Shown: positions 53,057-62,771 of the stretch, piece after piece
Layout of the letters: each line of letters begins with the position of its first letter
Position numbering within the stretch: position 1 is the stretch's first letter
NCBI GenBank assembly: GCA_902625715.1
Contig: CACOCP010000001.1
Coordinates: 62,001-126,000, forward strand
Direction of reading: 5' to 3'
DNA from: an uncultured Pelagibacteraceae bacterium
Lineage (GTDB): Bacteria; Pseudomonadota; Alphaproteobacteria; Pelagibacterales; Pelagibacteraceae
DNA length: 64,000 nucleotides
Program-made: the position numbers and the translations under genes
Notes under the pieces: model-generated
Told to the model about the DNA's origin: nothing
Database searches by the model: none
Seen by the model: only the letters and a program-made list of their open reading frames with translations

Positions 53057-53686
53057 ATGTCCGAAAATAATGAGGGGATAATTGTAATATTATCATCTCC
53101 TTCGGGCGCAGGTAAAACAACCTTAGTTAAAAAAATTTCAAAAAGAAATAATTTTCAAATATCGATATCTCATACAACAAGAAAACCTCGTCCAAACGAA
53201 ACTGATGGTAAAGACTATCATTTTGTGAGTGAAACTGAATTTAAAAATTTAATTGATGAAGATAAATTTTTAGAATACGCAAAAGTTTTTCAACATTATT
53301 ATGGTTCATCTAAAGATGTTGTTTTCAAAAAGCTAAATAATGCAGAAAATGTTATTTTTGATATTGATTGGCAAGGAACACAACAAATAAAGAGTCAAAA
53401 ACTTAATTATAAAATATTTACAATATTTATATTGCCACCAAGTAGAGATGAGCTTTACAATAGATTATTAAATAGAGATAGAAATGATGAAAAAATAGCA
53501 AAAGAAAGAATGACTCAATTTAATGAAGATGTTCTACATTGGAAAGATTATGATTTTGTAGTCATCAACGATGATTTAGAAGATTGCTATAAAAAAATAA
53601 TTAACTTTATTAAATCTAGTGATGATAAAAAAGAGCCTAATTACCAAAAATTAATATCTTTACATATTGAGAGCTTAATTAATTAA
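53057..53686 (+). CDS. gmk: Guanylate kinase
   Basis: 209 residues. ILSSPSGAGKTTLVKKI (P-loop), ISHTTRKPRPNETDGKDYHFVS and LEYAKVFQHYYGSSKDVV with FDIDWQGTQQI identify GMP kinase. It turns GMP to GDP. Its stop overlaps that of convergent rsmA by 8 bases, leaving no room for a terminator between them. Confidence 0.95.
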   Translation: MSENNEGIIVILSSPSGAGKTTLVKKISKRNNFQISISHTTRKPRPNETDGKDYHFVSETEFKNLIDEDKFLEYAKVFQHYYGSSKDVVFKKLNNAENVIFDIDWQGTQQIKSQKLNYKIFTIFILPPSRDELYNRLLNRDRNDEKIAKERMTQFNEDVLHWKDYDFVVINDDLEDCYKKIINFIKSSDDKKEPNYQKLISLHIESLIN

Positions 53687-54467
53687 TTTTTTCATAAATT
53701 AAGCAAATTTTATAAAATGTTTCTTTTTTAAGATTTTGTGGTCTCAAATTTGTATCTAAATTAAGATCATCAATTACTTTTTTTGAGTTTTTAAAAAGAA
53801 TATTTAGAGGTTTTTTGATCATTTTTCTTCTTTGATTAAAAAAAACATTAGTTATATGCTCTAAATTCTTAGAGTTTTTAAATTTTATGTAATTAATTTT
53901 TGGCTCAAAAATTAGTAATGAACTCATAACTTTTGGTTTTGGAAAAAAACTTGAAGGATTTATGTCCATTATTTTTTTTATGTTTAATTTCCAAGAAGAA
54001 AAAATTGATAAACGACCATAATTTTTCGAATTATCTTTAGCTAAAATTCTATCTGCAACTTCTTTCTGAAACATCAATACTAATTTTTTATAAGAAAATT
54101 CTGAATATGAATAATTAATAAAATTAGCAAGAATTTGGCTTGAAACATTATATGGAAGATTACCAAATATAACTAAATCTTTATCACTTAATAATTTTAG
54201 ATTATATTTTAGTATATCTTCATTAATAATTATTATCTTTTTATCAAATTTTTCTTTTAAATTTTTTATCAATCTCTCATCTTTCTCAATCACATAAAAT
54301 TTTTTTGGTTTTTTTTGTAAAATGAATTCAGTTAAATTTCCAGTTCCAGGACCTATTTCTAAAACATTATTATTTCTAGATATATTTCCCGAATTACAGA
54401 TTTTTTCAATAATACTTTTGTCAATTAAAAAATTTTGTCCTAAACTTTTTTTAGGAATTATTTTCAT
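53679..54467 (-). CDS. rsmA: 16S rRNA (A1518/A1519-N6)-dimethyltransferase
   Basis: 262 residues from MKIIPKKSLGQNFLID. A longer reading from 54551 adds 28 residues not in the family and lies deep in pdxA. VLEIGPGTGNLTEFIL (SAM site), FGNLPYNVSSQILANFI and NPSSFFPKPKVMSSLL are present. It dimethylates two adenines near the 3' end of 16S rRNA. Its start overlaps the pdxA stop by 17 bases. Confidence 0.95.
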   Translation of the reverse strand: MKIIPKKSLGQNFLIDKSIIEKICNSGNISRNNNVLEIGPGTGNLTEFILQKKPKKFYVIEKDERLIKNLKEKFDKKIIIINEDILKYNLKLLSDKDLVIFGNLPYNVSSQILANFINYSYSEFSYKKLVLMFQKEVADRILAKDNSKNYGRLSIFSSWKLNIKKIMDINPSSFFPKPKVMSSLLIFEPKINYIKFKNSKNLEHITNVFFNQRRKMIKKPLNILFKNSKKVIDDLNLDTNLRPQNLKKETFYKICLIYEKIN

Positions 54468-55407
54468 CAATTTTATTAAGAAAATCCATTGCACAAAATA
54501 TTGAAGATGGATCAGATTTATTTTTTCCATACATTGATATATTAGGTCCATGATCTGGTGATATTCTTATGAATGGAAGACCTATTGTAATGTTAATTGC
54601 ATCAAAATTATACAATGTCTTTAAAGGAGTTAAAACTTGATCATGATACATGCCAACTACTACATCATAATAATCAATGTTTTTTTTTATAAAAAAGGTA
54701 TCAGCAGAAAAGGGTCCTTTAATATTTAATTTTTCAGATCTTAATCGTTTAATTGCAGGTATTATTTCTTTTTGCTCTTCACCAGCTCTTTCTATTGTTT
54801 CACAATGTGGATTAAGGCCGAGCACTGCAATCTTTGGCCTTTTTTTTAGATTTTTTAAAAAAAAACTATTTATCAATTTTACTTTTTTTATGATTTTTGA
54901 TTTATTTATATTTTTTGAAACATATTTAATTGGCAAATGTGTTGTAATAGGAGAAACTGATAGGGTCTCATTATAAATTAGCATTACAGGATTTTTAGAT
55001 TTTGTTTTTTTTGCCAGGTACTCTGTGATACCTAAATATTTTTTCTTCAAAAAAGTTTTTTTGTTTACTGGTCCATTAAGCAAGGCAATATTTTTATTTT
55101 TTTTTAGTATATCAAGGGATTTGTCAAAACAATTAGAAATATAACCAGAAATTTTTAATTTATTTTTAATTTCTATATTTATTATATTAATAAAATTTTT
55201 TTTTGATTTTGTAATATCTAAAATCTCATTAATTTTAATCTTATAATTGTTTTTTTTTATCTCTTTTTTTATAAGAGATATATTTCCAACAATAGATATT
55301 TTTTTTTTATTTTTTTTAAAATTATATGATTTGAAATATTTTAATAGAATTTCTAAAAAAACACTTTTTGGTTCTGTTATGACAATCAAAACATGATTAA
55401 TATTCAT
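54451..55407 (-). CDS. pdxA: 4-hydroxythreonine-4-phosphate dehydrogenase
   Basis: 318 residues. GPVNKKTFLKKKYLGITEYLAK, the LGLNPHCETIERAGEEQKEIIPAI block, GPFSADTFF and MYHDQVLTPLKTLYNFDAINIT carry the metal-binding histidines. It acts in pyridoxal phosphate synthesis, a cofactor for gcvP and threonine aldolase. Lys and Asn content is extreme in the N-terminal third. It overlaps surA by 11 bases and rsmA by 17. Confidence 0.92.
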   Translation of the reverse strand: MNINHVLIVITEPKSVFLEILLKYFKSYNFKKNKKKISIVGNISLIKKEIKKNNYKIKINEILDITKSKKNFINIINIEIKNKLKISGYISNCFDKSLDILKKNKNIALLNGPVNKKTFLKKKYLGITEYLAKKTKSKNPVMLIYNETLSVSPITTHLPIKYVSKNINKSKIIKKVKLINSFFLKNLKKRPKIAVLGLNPHCETIERAGEEQKEIIPAIKRLRSEKLNIKGPFSADTFFIKKNIDYYDVVVGMYHDQVLTPLKTLYNFDAINITIGLPFIRISPDHGPNISMYGKNKSDPSSIFCAMDFLNKIDENNS

Positions 55408-56314
55408 TAATTATACTATTTTGTTTTATTTTTTTGTAAAAATTCAATGAAAAACTATTTAGTTGTCTATTTTCTTCAAAGTTAATTTGTTTTTTTATTT
55501 CTAAATCAGTATCAATTTTTCTTTCCAATTCTCTTTTTTGATTTAATTTTACCAACAAATTACCATTTGGTATTTCAATTGGTTTGCTGATTTGACCTTC
55601 ATTTAAATTAGAAATTTGTTTTTTTAATTTTTCATTAAGATTGTTATTTTTTATCCAACCAATTTTACCACCATTCACAGATGTATCAGAAATACTATAT
55701 TTACTTGCTGCAGCCTCAAAACCGTATTTCTCTATAAAATTCATTAATTGACTATATTCAGTACTATATTCGAATAAAATCTCAGATAGATTATATTCAT
55801 AGATTTTCTTTTGGTTATTAATTAAAGTTTTTACCTTATTGCTAATTTCATTTTCGTCAATTTTTATTTTATTTTTAAATTTTTCATAAATAAAAAAATT
55901 CCAAAGTCTATCTATTAATAGTTTCTCTTTAAGAATTTCAATGCTGAATCCCTTTTTTTTCAGGAAATTAGAGTATTTTTCTTTATTTTCAAATCCTAAG
56001 GCAGTGTAATTTTTCTCTAATAATTCTTCACCAAGCTCAGCATGTTTTTCTAATTTATAATTATTTAAAACTACTTCTTTCTTTAGAATTTGTCGTATAA
56101 GAGAATTCTTAGATAATGAATATAATTCATTTTTATTTAAATTTTTTAAATTAGTATTTAAAATTTGCAGATATTTGCTCTCATTTTCAATATCTATGTT
56201 TGTTAAAATTTCATTATTCACTTTAGTTACAATTCTTATTTCAGACGAATTTGTTAAATTAATTTGCAAGAAGAATATTATTAAAAAAAAAATTATTTTT
56301 TTTTTTGTTATCAT
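55397..56314 (-). CDS. surA: Periplasmic SurA-like peptidyl-prolyl isomerase/chaperone
   Basis: 305 residues with an N-terminal signal peptide (KKKIIFFLIIFFLQINLTNS). The SurA N-domain VTKVNNEILTNIDIENESKYL is followed by one parvulin domain (EYNLSEILFEYST, ASKYSISDTSVNGGKIGWIKN). It helps fold outer-membrane proteins, including LptD, the neighbouring gene product. It is shorter than the two-parvulin E. coli protein (about 428). Confidence 0.88.
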   Translation of the reverse strand: MITKKKIIFFLIIFFLQINLTNSSEIRIVTKVNNEILTNIDIENESKYLQILNTNLKNLNKNELYSLSKNSLIRQILKKEVVLNNYKLEKHAELGEELLEKNYTALGFENKEKYSNFLKKKGFSIEILKEKLLIDRLWNFFIYEKFKNKIKIDENEISNKVKTLINNQKKIYEYNLSEILFEYSTEYSQLMNFIEKYGFEAAASKYSISDTSVNGGKIGWIKNNNLNEKLKKQISNLNEGQISKPIEIPNGNLLVKLNQKRELERKIDTDLEIKKQINFEENRQLNSFSLNFYKKIKQNSIINEY

Positions 56315-58702
56315 TTATTGATTTATATCTGCCGCTTGTCTAAACTCTGCAAACGGTATAAATTTTAATGTCAGAAATAAACTTTTCTCAGGTTGTAAAT
56401 TTCCATCACTGTAGAATCTTTTGTTATATTCAACTGATGCTTTTAAACAGTCAGTTTGATATTCATAAATTAAATCATAGTACTCTGTAAAATCTCTATT
56501 TAAATCTTTTGCTATATTAAATTTTAAGCTTTTGTCTTTATCAAATTTTATAGTTGATGAATTAGATATTATTTCATCATTTCCAATTACATCCCCAGAA
56601 GATAAAAAATTAAAACTAGTAGATAAAAAGCCATAATTAATACTTGTTGAAACCGAGTCATAATTAGAATTTTTTAAATTATTGTCATAGGAAAAACTAT
56701 AATCAAAATTAAGAACTTTATTGGGAGAAAAAGCAAATTTTCCAACAAGATCTGTTCTCTCCTCATTTAATTTTGTTTTTGATGGAAGATTATCATTTGA
56801 TCTCTCACGTAATGAATTTGCTAAAGCAAAACCTAATATTTTTTGATTATTCGTATTTCTTTTTTCATATTCAAATCCAATAGACAAAGATCTACCACCT
56901 TCTACAATCTCATTTGTACCAATTCTATTTAAAGCAAAAATATTATTATAAGAAAGCCTTTTATCTTTATTTGAAATATTTTTAGTATTATTAGGACTAT
57001 ACCTAAAACTCGTTATTGGTTTAAGATAATCATTACCAGTTTTAGTAATTTTATTTAATGGGAGAGAAGTATTTATTAATAAAGTTCCGAAAACTTCATA
57101 ATCCTCTTTCTCTTTGTATGAAGTAGAATTTTCAGAATACGAATTAAAATTTTTTAATAATAAATCGTAATTTGTCTTAATGCCTTTATTGCTAATATAA
57201 TCATTAGATTCGAATAGAAAATCATTAATTAATAATGTTTCATATTTATTTGTATCGTAACTTTTTTGAAAACCTGAAGATTGAAATCTAAAACTTCCAT
57301 CATAGTTTTGATCTAATTCTAAGTTTTTAGTAAAAGTAAAGTTAGGCAAAATATACTGAAATCTATCATTGTTACTTTTTGATAAATCCTCATATGCAAT
57401 AAAATCAGTTCTAAATTTTGTATTACTATCGATATTTTTATAATAATTTATTTTTGAAGTTAAGACACTTTCATTTTTTATTAAGGGTGATGATTTTGAT
57501 AAATTATGAATTTTTAAATAGTTATCATTTGTTACACTTTGATAATTAATATTATATTTAGATTTTGTATCAATTTTTCCATCCAAACTAGCGAATAAAT
57601 GTGAATTAGAATTTTTTCCATCATTATTGTAACTGAAATCACTTATTAATTTAGATTTCTCCAATGATTGTCTGTATTCAGCTTGCATAATAAATTTATC
57701 ATCAGCATAAATTCTAGGATTAAATGTCATATCCTTATCTCTTCCTAAAGTCTTGAAATAGGGGATATTTACCCAGCTTCCAAAATTATTTGAGCTACCA
57801 TAATATGGTACTAAAAAACCAGATTTTCTCTTCACACTTGGATCTGGGTGACTAAAATAAGGAAAATAAAATATTTCTTGATCAAATAGTTTTAGCCATG
57901 AATTTTTATAATTAAAAACTTTATTTACTTTATCATGCGTATATTCCTCAGTTTCTATTTCCCATCCAGGACAGCTTTTGTTTGTTGTATTACAAGTAGA
58001 AAAAACAGCTTTATAAATCTTAGTTTGTTCATTATTAGAAATTGCAGATCTCCCTTTTAAAATTGGATCATTATTTGGGATCCCAAAATAATTATCTACA
58101 AAATCTATTTTTAACTCTTTTCCTAAAATTTCTTTGCTTACTAAATTAATTTTAGCATTCTCAAAAATATAAATATTATTATCAGTATCTATAATATTTG
58201 TTTTTTCAGTAGTTATTATTTCATTATTTAAATCAAGTTGAAAACTATTTTCCAAATTGTAAATATTTCCATTTATATCTTTTATTGTAGTTTCTCTGTT
58301 GGAGTAAATTTGTTGTGATTTTCTATTATAAAACATATTAGAGGATATAATCTCATACTTATTTTCAATTTTTATATTTGTAACACCTGTTGTCTCTAAA
58401 ATATCCAATTTTTGATTATATTCAGCGTTTTCAGTTTCAACTTTAATATTTTTTGTTCTATCGTTAAATAAAACATTCTTTTCAAATTTAATTACTTCTG
58501 TCTCTTTGTTATATATAGAATAATCTCCCTCAATGTATAATCCTTTTCTTTTTATTATCGCATTAGTCTGAATTGACTCAATTATTTTTCCATTATCTAA
58601 AATTTTGATATTATCTGAAACAATTTCAACTTCATCTGAATAGAGGATAGAGTTAAAAAAGATAAACTGAAAAAATAAAAATAAAATAAATTTAATTTTC
58701 AT
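56315..58702 (-). CDS. lptD: LPS assembly outer-membrane protein
   Basis: 795 residues. A signal peptide is followed by an OstA-type domain with KGLYIEGDYSIYNKETEVI and VETENAEYNQKLDILETTGVT, the CNTTNKSCPGWEIETEEYTHD loop with two cysteines, then SGFLVPYYGSSNNFGSWVNIPYF and a long beta-barrel. It is the outer-membrane end of the LPS transport chain. It follows lptG with an 11-base overlap and ends one base before surA. Confidence 0.92.
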   Translation of the reverse strand: MKIKFILFLFFQFIFFNSILYSDEVEIVSDNIKILDNGKIIESIQTNAIIKRKGLYIEGDYSIYNKETEVIKFEKNVLFNDRTKNIKVETENAEYNQKLDILETTGVTNIKIENKYEIISSNMFYNRKSQQIYSNRETTIKDINGNIYNLENSFQLDLNNEIITTEKTNIIDTDNNIYIFENAKINLVSKEILGKELKIDFVDNYFGIPNNDPILKGRSAISNNEQTKIYKAVFSTCNTTNKSCPGWEIETEEYTHDKVNKVFNYKNSWLKLFDQEIFYFPYFSHPDPSVKRKSGFLVPYYGSSNNFGSWVNIPYFKTLGRDKDMTFNPRIYADDKFIMQAEYRQSLEKSKLISDFSYNNDGKNSNSHLFASLDGKIDTKSKYNINYQSVTNDNYLKIHNLSKSSPLIKNESVLTSKINYYKNIDSNTKFRTDFIAYEDLSKSNNDRFQYILPNFTFTKNLELDQNYDGSFRFQSSGFQKSYDTNKYETLLINDFLFESNDYISNKGIKTNYDLLLKNFNSYSENSTSYKEKEDYEVFGTLLINTSLPLNKITKTGNDYLKPITSFRYSPNNTKNISNKDKRLSYNNIFALNRIGTNEIVEGGRSLSIGFEYEKRNTNNQKILGFALANSLRERSNDNLPSKTKLNEERTDLVGKFAFSPNKVLNFDYSFSYDNNLKNSNYDSVSTSINYGFLSTSFNFLSSGDVIGNDEIISNSSTIKFDKDKSLKFNIAKDLNRDFTEYYDLIYEYQTDCLKASVEYNKRFYSDGNLQPEKSLFLTLKFIPFAEFRQAADINQ

Positions 58703-59771
58703 TTATTTTTACACCTCCTAAAAGACAAATTAGAAATAAAATAAGATGAGGCAACCAAATTGATAGAACTATTGGAATTGTCTCATTTGAACCAAATAAA
58801 CTAGAAAAATAGTTTATATAATAGACAAATACAGAAACCGATACACCTACAATGATTGTAAAAAATTTTGTTTTTATAAATGTAAATTTCATCATTATTA
58901 ATAATCCTAAAATAGTCATTAATAAATAAAATACAGGAAGACTATATAGTTTATTTAAGTGGACATTGACATCAGTTGTCGAGTAACCAATTTTTGAATA
59001 ATTAGATAACAATAAATTTAATTGATAAATATTTAATGAATTAAGATTTGAAAATAAATTTGAAATTATTTCTCCATCAAATGATGATTTATAATTTATA
59101 TTTTCATAATCAATTCTACCGGATAATTTATCAACTATTTTTACCTGGTTTAATGACCATATTTTGTTAGAGATATCAGCATTATTAGCAGTAATAATAT
59201 TTGTGTTTTCAGTTACAGCATTAGTCTGAGTTATTGTTATATCTTCAATATTGTTTTTATTGAATTTCCTTGCATGAATTATATTCGAGGAACCGTCAAT
59301 CTCCTCCTTTATCCAAAGACCATTTTCATTTACTACGGCAAGATATTCATTTTCAGATGAAAATTTATTTTTTAAGTTTAAATAATGGCTTTTTAAATTT
59401 GAGGAGAAAGTATAAAAAATTAATAATATAATTGTTCCACAAATAAGAGTGCTAAATGATAATAAAGACAAAACTTTAAAGTTATCAATTCCATGATTTT
59501 TAAATATTTCTATTTCGTTTCTCTCACTTAAATGAATATGAAAAAATTTAACTGCAATTAAAAAAATAAATGGGAAAAGTTCAAATAGAATAGATGGCGA
59601 ATTTAGAAAAGTAAGCAATATTGGATATTTGATGCCAACTTCAAAGTTTTCAAAAAACTTTAATTCTTCAAAAAAATTTAAAATAAAACTTAATCCCAAA
59701 AAAACTAAAGAGATTAAAAATAACTTTTTTATAAAAATTGTCGCTATATATAATTGATATTTTTTAAGCAT
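58692..59771 (-). CDS. lptG: LPS export permease LptG
   Basis: 359 residues, six membrane helices around a periplasmic beta-jellyroll. FELFPFIFLIAVKFFHIHLSERNEIEIFKNHGI is the coupling-helix region typical of the LptF/G family. It forms the ABC permease with LptF. Shares one base with lptF stop. Confidence 0.9.
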   Translation of the reverse strand: MLKKYQLYIATIFIKKLFLISLVFLGLSFILNFFEELKFFENFEVGIKYPILLTFLNSPSILFELFPFIFLIAVKFFHIHLSERNEIEIFKNHGIDNFKVLSLLSFSTLICGTIILLIFYTFSSNLKSHYLNLKNKFSSENEYLAVVNENGLWIKEEIDGSSNIIHARKFNKNNIEDITITQTNAVTENTNIITANNADISNKIWSLNQVKIVDKLSGRIDYENINYKSSFDGEIISNLFSNLNSLNIYQLNLLLSNYSKIGYSTTDVNVHLNKLYSLPVFYLLMTILGLLIMMKFTFIKTKFFTIIVGVSVSVFVYYINYFSSLFGSNETIPIVLSIWLPHLILFLICLLGGVKINEN

Positions 59772-60889
59772 TATAAATATTTTAATTTGAAATTAGTTTT
59801 AAAAAGAATTATTAAATAAAATACCGCAACAAAAATTATTGGGGTAAATAAAACAAGCATATCTATGATCAAATTTTGTGTGACAAATTTTGATCCTATT
59901 TGAGAGAAAATAATAATTAAAAAACCAACAAAGAAAATCAAACTCTTATAATATTTTAAATATTTATTTGACTTGGGTTTTATTAAAAGGCTTGAAGAAA
60001 TAAGAGATAGAATTAAAATATAAAGAGGTATTGTAGTTCTTTTATATATTTCTTCTGTAGTTGACTCAATTTTTTTTGGACATATTTTATTATCTTTTTT
60101 TTGTTTTATATAAAAATCATAAACACAATAAAATAAATTTGTTGAATTAATTTGTTGAATTTTTTGATAAGTAACAGTTTTTGGTGAAAATTTTGCAAGA
60201 TCATATTCAGTTTCTTTAAAATTAATATTATAAAAATTATTTTCATTAGAATTTATAATACTTCCATCAAATAATTTAATCATAAATTGATCTTCTTTTT
60301 TTTGAATTTTTCCACTCTCTGCAACAATTATTTTTGATGAGTTTTCATTTAGTTTTTCATTTATATAAATTTTTTTAATGTTTCCTTTTTGGTCGTAGCT
60401 ATCAACAAAAATTGTTAGGTCTTTAAAAACATTAATAAATTTTTTCTCAGTTATTAGAGAAGGTAAAAAATCAACATTTGAATTTTTTAAGTAAATTCTA
60501 CTTAGATTTTGTGTGAGAGGAACCAAATAAAGACTCAAAAACAATTGAATAATTATAAATAAAATTGATAATCTTAGGATAAAGTTAATTACGCTTATTT
60601 TCTTTATACCATTAGACCAAAAAACTAGGATCTCGTTATTTTCCTCATATTTGTTAATTATGTAAAAACAGGAGATAAAAAAAATAAAGATTAAAATTCT
60701 ACTAAAAATTTTAGGTAAACTTAAAATTGAATAAGCAAAATAAACCCTTAAACTATGACCGTCTTCAGATACTATATCTAGGAAATTAACCGCCTGTATT
60801 ACCCAAATTATTAAAGTAATACTTAAGGATGCTGCTAAAAAAAAATAGATAATATCTAGTGAAAGTTTTCTATAGAGCAATTTATTCAT
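59771..60889 (-). CDS. lptF: LPS export permease LptF
   Basis: 372 residues from MNKLLYRKLSLDIIYFFLAA. A reading from 60931 adds 14 residues with no family match. Six membrane helices, with PKIFSRILIFIFFISCFYIINKYEENNEILVFWSNG (coupling helix) and a C-terminal RTTIPLYILILSLISSSLLI, fit LptF. First gene of lptF-lptG-lptD-surA-pdxA-rsmA. It is divergent from pepA, start to start 54 bases. Confidence 0.9.
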   Translation of the reverse strand: MNKLLYRKLSLDIIYFFLAASLSITLIIWVIQAVNFLDIVSEDGHSLRVYFAYSILSLPKIFSRILIFIFFISCFYIINKYEENNEILVFWSNGIKKISVINFILRLSILFIIIQLFLSLYLVPLTQNLSRIYLKNSNVDFLPSLITEKKFINVFKDLTIFVDSYDQKGNIKKIYINEKLNENSSKIIVAESGKIQKKEDQFMIKLFDGSIINSNENNFYNINFKETEYDLAKFSPKTVTYQKIQQINSTNLFYCVYDFYIKQKKDNKICPKKIESTTEEIYKRTTIPLYILILSLISSSLLIKPKSNKYLKYYKSLIFFVGFLIIIFSQIGSKFVTQNLIIDMLVLFTPIIFVAVFYLIILFKTNFKLKYL

Positions 60890-60943
60890 TGAAATAATAA
60901 TTTTTATAAATATACAACAATATCTATTCAAAAATTCTAAAAT

Positions 60944-62368
60944 ATGAAGTTAAAAGTAAATTTTGTAGGCAAAATACCAAAGTTGGTAGTCAAAAATGAG
61001 CTTATTTTTATAAACAATAAAAGTTTTAAGCATGAGAAACTAGATCAAAAAGAGATTATAGATAACGAGCTATTTATAGAAAAAAAAATTATACAAAGAA
61101 ATCAGGGTAAAGTTAATTACATTTTAATAAACTGTATTGAAAAAAAAAAGTCATCAGAATTTGAAAATATAGGGTCAAAGCTTTTTGATTTTCTTTCAAA
61201 CAACAAAATTGAAAATACTTTTTTTAATTTAAGCTCACTTAAAATTACAAACGTACAAATTGAGAGAATATTACATGGAGCAACTCTTAAATCTTATTCT
61301 TTTGAAATTTATAAAACAAAAAAAAATATCAATAAATTTATAAATATTAATATTGTAGGCAAGAATAAAAAAAGCATTATCAAAAAAAAATTAGATGCTC
61401 TTACTGAAGGTGTATTCTTGACAAGAGATTTAGTATCCGAGCCAGGAAATATACTACACCCTGATGAATATACAAAAAGAATTACAAAGTTAAAGAAGAT
61501 AGGAATTAAAGTTACGGTTTACGATAAGAAAAAATTAAAGAAAATGGGATGTGGAGCTTTACTGGGAGTAGGTCAAGGGAGTGTAAGAGGTTCTTACCTT
61601 GTTACAATGGAATGGAAAGGTGCCTCCTCTAATTCTAAACCTCTAGCATTTGTAGGAAAAGGAGTTTGTTTTGATACTGGTGGTATTTCATTGAAACCAG
61701 CGAAATTTATGGAGGATATGACATATGATATGGCTGGTTCAGCAGTTGTAGTTGGATTAATGAAAAATTTCGCACTTAGAAAAGCCAAGATTAATGCAGT
61801 TGGTGTAGTTGGACTTGTTGAAAATATGCCTGGAGGAAATGCTCAAAGACCAGGTGATATAGTTAAGTCATATAGTGGAAAAACTATTGAAGTATTAAAT
61901 ACTGATGCAGAGGGAAGATTAGTTTTAGCAGACGCACTTACTTTCACTGAGGAAAAATTTAAACCTAATTTAATTATTGACCTTGCAACTTTAACAGGTG
62001 CAATCATTGTATCATTAGGCTCTGAGTACGCAGGGTTATTTTCAAATAATGATAAACTCTCAAAACAATTGTATGAAGCTGGTGAAAAAGTAGAAGAAAA
62101 AGTATGGAGAATGCCACTGCATAAAAACTATGATAAATTAATTAATTCTAAAAATGCAGACATGCAGAATATTAACTATGTTGGTGGCGCAGGATCAACT
62201 ACAGCTGCTCAATTTTTACAAAGATTTATACTTAATAAAACACCTTGGGCTCATTTAGATATAGCTGGAATGTCTTTCTCTAAATACGCAGGAGCATTGA
62301 ATTCAGGAGGTGCAACAGGTTACGGAGTTAGATTATTAAATAAATTTGTGGAGGAAAACTATGAGTAA
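60944..62368 (+). CDS. pepA: Leucyl aminopeptidase
   Basis: 474 residues, M17 peptidase. FVGKGVCFDTGGISLKPAKFMEDMTYDMAGSAVV carries metal ligands, VNMPGG-like VENMPGGNAQRPGD, and the signature NTDAEGRLVLADAL is exact. It removes N-terminal residues from peptides, using two metal ions. Its last 8 bases overlap ndk. Confidence 0.95.
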   Translation: MKLKVNFVGKIPKLVVKNELIFINNKSFKHEKLDQKEIIDNELFIEKKIIQRNQGKVNYILINCIEKKKSSEFENIGSKLFDFLSNNKIENTFFNLSSLKITNVQIERILHGATLKSYSFEIYKTKKNINKFININIVGKNKKSIIKKKLDALTEGVFLTRDLVSEPGNILHPDEYTKRITKLKKIGIKVTVYDKKKLKKMGCGALLGVGQGSVRGSYLVTMEWKGASSNSKPLAFVGKGVCFDTGGISLKPAKFMEDMTYDMAGSAVVVGLMKNFALRKAKINAVGVVGLVENMPGGNAQRPGDIVKSYSGKTIEVLNTDAEGRLVLADALTFTEEKFKPNLIIDLATLTGAIIVSLGSEYAGLFSNNDKLSKQLYEAGEKVEEKVWRMPLHKNYDKLINSKNADMQNINYVGGAGSTTAAQFLQRFILNKTPWAHLDIAGMSFSKYAGALNSGGATGYGVRLLNKFVEENYE

Positions 62369-62771
62369 TATCGAACAAACACTCTCAATAATTAAACCAG
62401 ATGCAGTCGAAAGAAACTTACAAGATGAAATAAAACAAGAATTTATAAATAAAGGATTTGAAATTAAAAAAGAAAAAAAAATTCATATTTCTAAACAAGA
62501 GGCTGAACAATTTTATAAAGTTCATGAAACAAAACCTTTCTACAATGAACTATGCTCATACCTTTCTTCAGGTCCTATTGTTGTTATGGAATTAAGTAGA
62601 GAAAATGCCGTTTTGGAGAACAGGAAGTTAATGGGTGCAACAAATCCTAAAGATGCTGTAGAAGGAACCCTTAGAAAAAAGTATGGTATTTCAATAGATA
62701 AAAACTCAGTTCATGGCTCTGATAGTCCTGAAAATGCTGAAATTGAGTTAGACTTTTTCTTTAAAGACTAG
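62361..62771 (+). CDS. ndk: Nucleoside diphosphate kinase
   Basis: 136 residues from MSNIEQTLSIIKPDAVERN; an earlier ATG at 62346 adds five residues lacking in the family, and a GGAGG ribosome site (62350-62354) sits 6 bases before the 62361 start. The active-site loop NSVHGSDSPENAEIE with the phospho-His is complete. Transfers phosphate among nucleotides. Its end overlaps the convergent purN by 11 bases. Confidence 0.95.
   Translation: MSNIEQTLSIIKPDAVERNLQDEIKQEFINKGFEIKKEKKIHISKQEAEQFYKVHETKPFYNELCSYLSSGPIVVMELSRENAVLENRKLMGATNPKDAVEGTLRKKYGISIDKNSVHGSDSPENAEIELDFFFKD

Noticed and set aside
54468-54551. 28 extra N-terminal residues on rsmA
   Set aside because: This part lies inside pdxA in another frame, and family members begin at the KSLGQNFL region.
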